From: an uncultured Bacteroidales bacterium
GTDB taxonomy: Bacteria > Bacteroidota > Bacteroidia > Bacteroidales > Bacteroidaceae
Direction of reading: 5' to 3'
DNA length: 7,194 bases
Assembly: GCA_937896105.1 (NCBI GenBank)
Contig: CALBKR010000156.1
Coordinates: forward strand, 1 to 7,194
Shown: one piece after another, positions 1 to 6,300 of the stretch
How the letters are laid out: every line of letters begins with the position of its first letter
Numbering within the stretch: position 1 is the first letter of the stretch
Notes under the pieces: generated by a model
What the model saw: the letters and a program-made list of their open reading frames with translations, nothing else
Database searches by the model: none
What the model was told of the DNA's origin: nothing
Made by a program: the position numbers and the translations under genes

Positions 1-80
1 TTGGAATAAGATATTTCGGCCTAAAAAGAATTATATAAGTACAATATTACCCACAGTAAATTTCTACTGAGCCGTTTTAG

Positions 81-158
81 ATCCTTCACATTCGTTCAGG
101 ATGACACGGTTTGCGTTGTTTTACCTCCTTCACATTCGTTTGGGTGTGAACCGTTTAC
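81..158. repeat. Imperfect direct repeat, two 34-bp copies (81-114 and 125-158)
   Basis: Two copies lie 44 bp apart and agree at 24 of 34 positions, including an identical 15-base core, TCCTTCACATTCGTT. Read on the minus strand, copy 1 begins TGTCATCCTGAACGAA. It resembles the scattered intergenic repeat with the general form TGTCATyCTGAnCGAA...GAAGrATC that I know from many bacterial genomes, including Bacteroidetes; that link is from memory. Copy 1 contains a short inverted repeat, ATCCT (81-85) with AGGAT (98-102), so it could fold as a weak hairpin at the 3' end of the pgeF transcript. Copy 2 is diverged and covers the pgeF stop codon (complement of 155-157). No T-run follows, so I do not call it a terminator. 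Confidence 0.6.
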
Positions 159-937
159 TTAATTAAAATCCCGTTGAATATTCTGCCCGATTCTATTCCT
201 AGCCTGCGTGCCGAGAAGAACTCCGTGTGCCGTGTGAATGTGCACACGCCGGCAATCTCAATCCTTTCGCGCTCTACGCCGCACTCTTGCAACAGCAGGC
301 TGTTTGCCTCCCACAGGTCAAGGTGCCACTTCGTTCCGCCATCGGCGGTGGGGTAGCGCCTGGCTATCTTTTGCATAAGGAACCCGGCCTCCTTAAAAGC
401 TTCGTACACCTCATCGCCAACCTCGAAGGCATCGAGTGATATGCCCGGCCCGATAATTGCGTTTATCTCATTCGGTTGGCTGCCGTATCGCTTTCTCATC
501 TCTTCGATGGTTTTGCACACAATCTTTGCAACCGTGCCGCGCCAACCGGCGTGTATGGCTGCTATCGCACCCAGCTTCGTGTCGTACAGCAGCACCGGTA
601 TGCAGTCGGCTGTGGAAATACCTATGCAGATTCGTGGCAGGTCGGTCATAACAGCATCCACGCCCATTAGTGTCTTGGCCTGTTCCTCTTTTCCAAGTTG
701 CATAAACGCAGTGTCAATGGCCACAACCTTGTCACTGTGTGTCTGTCGTGGCAGGATGAGCCGGTTGTCATCTATCCCTAATTGCTTACACAGCTCTTCC
801 CGGCACAGCTCCACGTGCTGTGGCTCATCGCCGCAGTAGTGGGTGATGTTGAACCCTCCATAATTGCCGTAGCCTTCCCCACGCATCGTGGAAAAGGCTA
901 CTATGCTGTGTCTTGTATTGTATTCGAGCAGTTTCAT
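155..937 (-). CDS. pgeF: PgeF/YfiH-family laccase-domain protein (peptidoglycan editing factor; purine nucleoside phosphorylase-like)
   Basis: This 260-residue protein is full length for the Cu-oxidase_4 (DUF152) family, formerly called polyphenol oxidase or laccase-domain proteins. Members are cytoplasmic. Bacterial YfiH/PgeF is reported to prevent misincorporation of amino acids in peptidoglycan precursors, and relatives, including human LACC1/FAMIN, show purine nucleoside phosphorylase or adenosine deaminase activity. The metal-site residues are visible: H67 in the QTHS motif, C112 in the TADC motif, and H129 in HAGWRG. Other family blocks are GVDAVMTD (92-99), IGPGISLDAFEVG (162-174), and a C-terminal CTFTRHTEFFSARR (232-245) ending in a GR motif (251-252). 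The chosen start has MKLLEY just before the first conserved strand and is preceded by A/T-rich TTTATTAA with no Shine-Dalgarno, normal for Bacteroidetes. It lies 60 bp after the TonB-C gene and is probably the last gene of a metY-led operon. The exact substrate cannot be read from sequence. Confidence 0.93.
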   Translation of the reverse strand: MKLLEYNTRHSIVAFSTMRGEGYGNYGGFNITHYCGDEPQHVELCREELCKQLGIDDNRLILPRQTHSDKVVAIDTAFMQLGKEEQAKTLMGVDAVMTDLPRICIGISTADCIPVLLYDTKLGAIAAIHAGWRGTVAKIVCKTIEEMRKRYGSQPNEINAIIGPGISLDAFEVGDEVYEAFKEAGFLMQKIARRYPTADGGTKWHLDLWEANSLLLQECGVERERIEIAGVCTFTRHTEFFSARRLGIESGRIFNGILIK

Positions 938-997
938 TTAATAAAAGGGGGCTAAGGGCTCTAATGTCGAGAACTCTTTTCTCTTTCCTCTCTTCTT

Positions 998-1660
998 TTA
1001 CCTTCCGGGGCGGAAATTTACAAAAATCGTGTGCTTTAGCTCACGTGGCTCCTCGCTGTCGGCAGCAGGTGTCCATTTGGGCATCAGTTTTGCCACACGC
1101 ATTGCCTCGGCGTCCATATACTCGTTGCCGCTGCTCTTCGTGATGGTGGCACTGTGGGGCTTGCCGTCGGGTGCAATAGTTATGGTCACCTCGACTCTTC
1201 CCCTCTGGCGCTCACTCTTGCACTCCTCGGGATAGCGTTGGTTCTTTCTTACAAAATTCCTGACAGCGATGTTTCCGCCCGGGTAACTCGGGTAGCTGAA
1301 TGCCGGCTTGGCATTATTTACCTTCTTGACTGTGTTCCTTGACTTGTTGTCGCGCTTGGCGGCCTCCTTCATCTCCTCGACCGATGTCCTCTTCTCGCTG
1401 CCCGATGGCTTCTCCAGCACAGGCACTGCTATATCATTCTTTAGCATCAGTTCCTTGTTGAGCGCAGCCTTCGGCTGAATGGACTTTTTATTCTCTACAT
1501 TCAATTCAGCAGGCGCAACAAGTTCGGCCTTCTTCAGTTCCATCTTCTTTATCTCCATCTTCTGGCGGATAGAGTCCGATGGTGTGCAGCCGTTGCCGTT
1601 GGCGGCCACGGCACACTGGCACGAAAGCAGTATGGCTGCAAGCAATAGTCGGTTTTTCAT
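998..1660 (-). CDS. Small exported TonB C-terminal-domain protein (energy transducer TonB-like)
   Basis: This is a 220-residue protein. Residues 1-20 form a signal peptide: MKNR, a hydrophobic stretch, then AVA at 17-19 as a likely signal peptidase I site. The sequence LLSC at 11-14 is an imperfect lipobox, so lipoprotein processing is an alternative. Residues 30-118 are a charged, Lys/Glu-rich, low-complexity linker without the classical Pro-rich repeats of TonB. Residues about 121-218 match a TonB_C domain: YPGG (126-129), F136 and YP (143-144) before the first strand, GRVEVTITIAPDG (154-166), a helix with MDAEAMRVAKLMPKWTPA (182-199), and a final strand TIFVNF. A classical TonB has an uncleaved N-terminal anchor that contacts ExbB/ExbD. 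Here a cleavable signal seems to replace it, so energy transduction is doubtful and a periplasmic or lipoprotein role is likelier. The gene starts 11 bp after the metY stop and is probably cotranscribed with it. Specific function unknown. Confidence 0.85.
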   Translation of the reverse strand: MKNRLLLAAILLSCQCAVAANGNGCTPSDSIRQKMEIKKMELKKAELVAPAELNVENKKSIQPKAALNKELMLKNDIAVPVLEKPSGSEKRTSVEEMKEAAKRDNKSRNTVKKVNNAKPAFSYPSYPGGNIAVRNFVRKNQRYPEECKSERQRGRVEVTITIAPDGKPHSATITKSSGNEYMDAEAMRVAKLMPKWTPAADSEEPRELKHTIFVNFRPGR

Positions 1661-1671
1661 AGCGGTAGTTT

Positions 1672-2955
1672 TTAGAAAGCCTGGAGTGCCTGTTCAATGT
1701 CGGCAATGATATCCTCGGCATCCTCTATGCCCACCGACAGGCGAATAAGGTCGGGGTCGATACCGGCCTCAAGCAACTGCTCGTTGCTCAGCTGGCGGTG
1801 AGTGTGGCTTGCCGGGTTGAGCACGCAGGAGCGTGCATCGGCAACGTGTGTCACAATTGCAATGAACTTGAGGCTGTCCATAAAGCGTATCGCATCCTCC
1901 TTGTCGCCCTCAACGGCGAATGCCATATCGCCGCAACCGCCGTTGGGCAGGTATTTCTGCGCGAGGCTGTAGTATTTGCTGCTTGGCAGGCCGCAGTAGT
2001 TCACCCATTTCACCTTCGGGTGCTTCTCGAGGTACTCGGCAACCTTTTGTGCATTCTCGCAGTGGCGCGGCATACGCAAGTGCAGCGTCTCAAGCCCTAA
2101 ATTCAGCAGGAACGCATTCTCGGGAGCCATCATCGCGCCCAGGTCGCGCATCACCTGCGATACCATCTTTGTAATGTATGCAGCCTTGCCGAAATTCTTT
2201 GTGTATATGAGTCCGTGATAGCTCTCGTCGGGCTCGGTGAGGCAGGTGAACTTGTCGTGCTGTGCCTCCCAGTCGAAGTTGCCGCTGTCGATGACGCAAC
2301 CGCCGACAGCAACAGCGTGCCCGTCCATATATTTTGTGGTGGAGTGTGTCACGATGTCTGCACCCCACTCGATGGGGCGGCAGTTCACCGGAGTGGCGAA
2401 TGTGTTGTCCACGATAAGGGGTACACCGTTGCGGTGGGCTATTGTGGCAAATTTCTCAATGTCGAGCACGTTCACGCTCGGGTTCGAGATGGTTTCGCCG
2501 AACAGCGCCTTTGTGTTGGGGCGGAACGCCTTCTCAATCTCCTCGGCAGGAGCGTCGGCATCCACGAAGGTGACCTCTATGCCCATTTTCTTCAGGGTTA
2601 CAGCGAACAGGTTGTATGTGCCGCCGTATATTGTGGTAGCCGATACAAAATGGTCGCCGGCCTGGCAGATATTCAGTATCGCGTAGAAGTTGGCTGCCTG
2701 CCCCGACGATGTCATCACACAACCCACACCGCCCTCGAGCGCATTGATTTTTGCGCCCACAGCATCGACGGTGGGGTTCTGCAGGCGGCTGTAGAAATAA
2801 CCGCTGTCCTCGAGGTCGAACAGGCGTGCCATCTGCTCACTCGTGTCGTATTTGAATGTTGTGCTCTGGAAAATAGGCAGCACGCGTGCCTCACCCTTCT
2901 TGGGCTGCCATCCGCCCTGCACGCAGAGCGTGCCTGTATTTAGTTTCTTTGTCAT
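1672..2955 (-). CDS. metY: O-acetylhomoserine aminocarboxypropyltransferase / cysteine synthase (O-acetylhomoserine sulfhydrylase)
   Basis: This PLP enzyme is expected to combine O-acetyl-L-homoserine with sulfide to give L-homocysteine and acetate in the cytoplasm, the direct sulfhydrylation route to methionine. Its 427 residues are the normal length for the MetY branch of the Cys/Met metabolism PLP family; cystathionine synthases and lyases are usually about 380-400. Visible landmarks are the N-terminal TLCVQGGW (9-16), YSRLQNPT (55-62), SSGQAA (83-88), VDNTFATP (182-189) with the PLP-nitrogen-binding Asp183, and HSTTKYMDGH (204-213) with the Schiff-base lysine at K208. The C-terminal VLNPASHTHRQLS (378-390) and IRLSVGIEDAEDI (404-416, substrate carboxylate Arg405) are typical of O-acetylhomoserine sulfhydrylases. 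The start MTKKLNTGTL fits the family and follows an A-rich leader without Shine-Dalgarno. It is the first gene of the minus-strand cluster. The leader of roughly 30-35 nt is too short for a SAM riboswitch. Confidence 0.96.
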   Translation of the reverse strand: MTKKLNTGTLCVQGGWQPKKGEARVLPIFQSTTFKYDTSEQMARLFDLEDSGYFYSRLQNPTVDAVGAKINALEGGVGCVMTSSGQAANFYAILNICQAGDHFVSATTIYGGTYNLFAVTLKKMGIEVTFVDADAPAEEIEKAFRPNTKALFGETISNPSVNVLDIEKFATIAHRNGVPLIVDNTFATPVNCRPIEWGADIVTHSTTKYMDGHAVAVGGCVIDSGNFDWEAQHDKFTCLTEPDESYHGLIYTKNFGKAAYITKMVSQVMRDLGAMMAPENAFLLNLGLETLHLRMPRHCENAQKVAEYLEKHPKVKWVNYCGLPSSKYYSLAQKYLPNGGCGDMAFAVEGDKEDAIRFMDSLKFIAIVTHVADARSCVLNPASHTHRQLSNEQLLEAGIDPDLIRLSVGIEDAEDIIADIEQALQAF

Positions 2956-2994
2956 AATGTTTTGCTTGTTTAGTTGTTTGTTGAAATCTTGTTG

Positions 2995-3002
2995 CGAAGA
3001 TA
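2995..3002 (-). promoter_or_regulatory. Candidate -7 element of the metY operon promoter
   Basis: On the minus strand this reads TATCTTCG, one mismatch from the Bacteroidetes -7 consensus TAnnTTTG. It would start transcription about 30-35 nt before the metY ATG. No clear TTG or TTTG -33 element is seen at the expected distance; the nearest candidate is a poor TTCTG about 22 nt upstream. The call rests on the -7 match and its position. Confidence 0.45.
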
Positions 3003-3211
3003 CGAATTACTTGTGTAAAAATGACAGAACCGTTGTCTTTTTTGAAAATTTGTCTGAAAACTGCCATATACCTTTTGATTCCATTAGTACACAGTTGAGT
3101 ATATATGCAGGATTGTTTCTTGTTGGTTGTGCTAAAAGTCTGTTACGTGGCAAAAATGGGCAGTTTGGTTTAAAAGAGCCTCTCTTGTGATAAAATACGA
3201 CCGTTGAAAAA

Positions 3212-3242
3212 TTGATGATTTTAGTAAAAATTTGTATATTTG
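3212..3242 (+). promoter_or_regulatory. Bacteroidetes-type promoter for the M60 peptidase gene
   Basis: The sequence TATATTTG at 3235-3242 matches the Bacteroidetes primary-sigma -7 consensus TAnnTTTG exactly. A TTG at 3212-3214 lies 20 nt upstream, at the normal spacing for the -33 element. The predicted transcription start is around 3247-3250, which gives a leader of about 150 nt before the ATG at 3399. Confidence 0.6.
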
Positions 3243-3398
3243 TCACGTAGTTACATTAGTGTATACCAACGGTTTATGCATATTTTATGTATCTTTTTGC
3301 AGGTTCTTTTTTGTGGCTTTATGAATAGGCTTTGATAAAGGACTTTGCTATTTCTGTGTAGTAAGTTGTTGATAAAGAAAATGATTAAATAGAATACT

Positions 3399-6300
3399 AT
3401 GAAAAAGATATTTACACATCTTTTTACAGTGCTCCTGCTGTCGTTTGTGTCGGCAAGTGCGTGGGCGCAACTGACAGAATTGGAAGTCGGTGCGGTTTAC
3501 CGTTTCGTCAGTGCCAGAGCCGACCGTTCGCTGGCTGCTGATGGCACTGATGATGTGCATGTGAAAGAAACAAATGCCGCCGACACGAAACAAGAGTGGT
3601 ATGTAACTAAAGACGGTGATTATTACGTTTTGCGTAATGTCGCTTGTGGCAAATATCTGAAAGGTGCCTATTCTGCAAACACGCCTTGGTCTATGACTGA
3701 TGACTACAGCGACGAATACAATAAATTTGGGCTGTACACATCAAATTCTACTCTTAATACGTTAAAGACCAAAGGCTCTGATGGCTATGGTTATATGCAC
3801 GACGATAACAATGGCGACAATGGTGGGTACAATGTTGTAGGTTGGTTGAATGGTGCCGGTAATACCGGTACCCATTGGACAATAACCAAGGTCGATTATA
3901 CGGCAGAGCAGATAACCGCCTTGCTCGAAAAGGCTCCTACCGTGGCCGAAGCCGAAGCTGCAGCTGTAGCTTATTCTGCCAGCCTTAGTACTTTGTTTAC
4001 CGATGGTGCAGGCGCTTGTGTTACTCCCGCCCTTGGCTCGCTGTCTGCGGCACAAGCAACAGAAGCCTACAATGCACTACCCGCAACCCTGAAAGCAATG
4101 GTGGATAAAGTGTATAAGGAGAAAACAGAAAGTGTTGCTCTTGAAACAGCTTGGTCTGAAGACAATGCCAATGCCGAAAAAGAGGGTTGGAGCGGTGAGT
4201 ATGCCAAGAAGTTCCGTGTGCAGATGTACGAGCCATATAGCATTGCAGGCGACATCACCGCTTTCTTGCGAATGAATGCACACGCCAATAACGACAACCC
4301 CACAGGTATCTACGTGCCCGAGGGAGGTGTAGTATATGTTATGGTTGAAGGTGAAATAAAAGATGGAGCTACTTTGCGTCTTATTGATGCCGGTTCGAAC
4401 AAACGAATAACCGATGCCACAACCGGTGGATATGAGTTGAATACAGGTTTGAATATTATAAGATATACCGAAGAGGCCGGTATGCTTTATATCTGCTACA
4501 ATGTGGATACCTATGACCCCAATGGAGAAAGTGAGGACGACAAGTTCCCTCATAAATTATCGGAATATCCTCCTTTGAAAATTCACATTGAGGGCGGTGC
4601 TATCAATGGCTTTTATAGTTCTTGTGGCGACTATCTTGCAAATAAAACCTACGAAGGCGTTACATACAATGAAGACCTTTGGGGTGGTGTAGATGATGAT
4701 AACGATTGGATATATATGGAGGAGCGCGCCAATTTGAGCGTGTTGCCCATAATCAGCCATCGTCAGATATTGCTTTTTCAGTTAAATGAGGAAAATGGCC
4801 AACAAGGAATGAAGCATTTCTTGCCCGAAAGCGTAAGTGTTCCCGAAATCCCGTTCAGCTACCCGCAAAACGGTGAAACAGCTTCATGGGACGATTATGA
4901 TGCCTATGGTATGGATTGCAATACAACCACCGGCAGAATAAATATATGGATGGAAACTTGGGACCGTATTATGCATGCCGAGCTTGCGACGTTGGGTCTT
5001 ATTAGCGAGGATAATGTTAATATAATGAATAAATTTTATCCTCGTTGGACAAGTGATGGAAGCAAGGCCGAAATATACGATATGACCAATGCCGGTCCCG
5101 ATGGTAATACATACAAGGTCTTCTGCAATGGTCGTGATTATAGCGAATATTACAACCATCACGGAGTTTCTTTAGGTACAACAAGCGGTTATATGTCGGC
5201 AGGCTGGAATGCGGCCAATTATAACAATTCTACTTTTGGAGAACTCATGGGAATGCCCACAAGTGGTGGCCTGTGGGGTCCTGTTCACGAAATTGGCCAC
5301 CAGTTCCAAGATGTGTTTAACATACGAGGCGCAACCGAGGTTACCAACAATGTGTTCTCAAATGCCGCAACATGGTATCAAGGTATATCAACCTCTCGTT
5401 ACAATGGTGGTAACCTAACCACCACATTGGATAATTTTAACTCCGGTTTGCCATTTGTCGATTACAACATCTGGTCTATGACCCAGATGTTCTATAAACT
5501 ATGGTTATACTATCATCTTGCCGGTAATAACACGCAGTTCTATCCGCGTTTCTTTGAAATGCTCCGTGTCGATCCGTTGAACGCCAAAAATGCCACCGCA
5601 ACGGGAACAGAGTCAATGCTCAAAATCTATGAGAAGATGTGTGATGCTTCAGGTGAAGACCTGACCGAATTTTTCCGTGCACACGGCTTCTTTGTACTCC
5701 TGGATAATTATGCAAAAGAAGACTATGGAATAACCGTCTTCACTCAAACACAAGAGGAAGTTGATGCCGCTATTGAGCGCGTGAAGAGCAAAGGATATAA
5801 AGAGAATCTTGCTGTTATTCTCATAAACGATGGTGCCGAAGCTACTCTGCGCCACGATGGTAAAACCTCTCGTTCTTTCTTTGACGGCACCGATAATCCT
5901 GAATATGGTGGTGTAAATGACTTTATCGATGGTTCGGCAACCGCCGGCGGCGCATATACAGCCACGGTGAATAGCGATGGTACAATGACAATGATTGGCG
6001 AGGGTGGTATAGGTTTCCTTGTATTCGATGAAAACGGTAATATTATATCGTTCAACGATAATTCTACATTTGCGCTCAGCGACGAGGCCAAGGAGGCTAT
6101 ACTGACGGGTAATGCTACTATTGTATCGGTGGGCTCCGATATTAATGCCGAGCCCGTGGTTGCCGAGATTGACCTTACTGCTATGCAGAAAGCCATTCTT
6201 GGTGAACTTATAGCCAAGGCTCGGGCAATTATAGATAAAGTAGATGATACCTATAAAAAAATAGGTTATTATAAAGGTGCGGCTGTAGCCGACCTTGCCG

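Larger units (their letters stand above)
2956..3398. other. Divergent intergenic region between metY and the M60 peptidase gene
   Basis: These 443 bases are A/T-rich and separate two divergent transcription units. I find a candidate metY promoter near 2995-3002 (minus strand), a good Bacteroidetes-type plus-strand promoter at 3212-3242, and a small inverted repeat AAGAG-CCT-CTCTT at 3174-3186. No tRNA, riboswitch core or convincing coding sequence was recognised. A 79-codon minus-strand frame at 3007-3246 and a 19-codon plus-strand frame at 3276-3335 are open, but they lack recognisable protein character. Confidence 0.6.

Noticed and set aside
54..69. Inverted repeat CAGTA-AATTTC-TACTG downstream of pgeF, considered as a terminator
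   Set aside because: The stem is only 5 bp and A/T-rich, and no T-run follows on the minus strand.
441..839. 132-codon plus-strand open frame opposite pgeF
   Set aside because: It is antisense to a fully conserved pgeF with its metal-site residues intact, and its own translation has no family features.
2215..2943. 242-codon open frame on the plus strand opposite metY
   Set aside because: It lies wholly antisense to a well-supported metY. Its translation is Cys/His/Val-rich with no recognisable motif, as expected from a shadow of a GC-rich gene.
2956..2994. Possible SAM or other methionine riboswitch before metY
   Set aside because: The predicted leader of about 30-35 nt is too short for any known SAM riboswitch class, and no conserved core was recognised.
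3174..3186. Small inverted repeat AAGAG-CCT-CTCTT considered as an operator
   Set aside because: Five-base arms are expected by chance in a 443-bp A/T-rich region; nothing ties it to a known regulator.
3007..3246. 79-codon minus-strand frame in the intergenic region upstream of metY
   Set aside because: It overlaps the putative metY promoter and the M60 promoter, and its A/T-rich composition gives a translation with no recognisable features.
3276..3335. 19-codon open frame in the M60 leader
   Set aside because: Too short and hydrophobic by composition alone; no sign of an attenuator hairpin or regulatory amino acid run. Mentioned only as part of the long leader.
4077..4553. 158-codon minus-strand open frame opposite the M60 gene
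   Set aside because: The Ile/Cys/His-rich translation is a complement of the M60 codons. The plus strand has a coherent multidomain protein across this region.
5744..6217. 157-codon minus-strand open frame opposite the M60 gene
   Set aside because: Ser/Pro/Ala-rich shadow without motifs; the M60 frame is continuous and convincing here.
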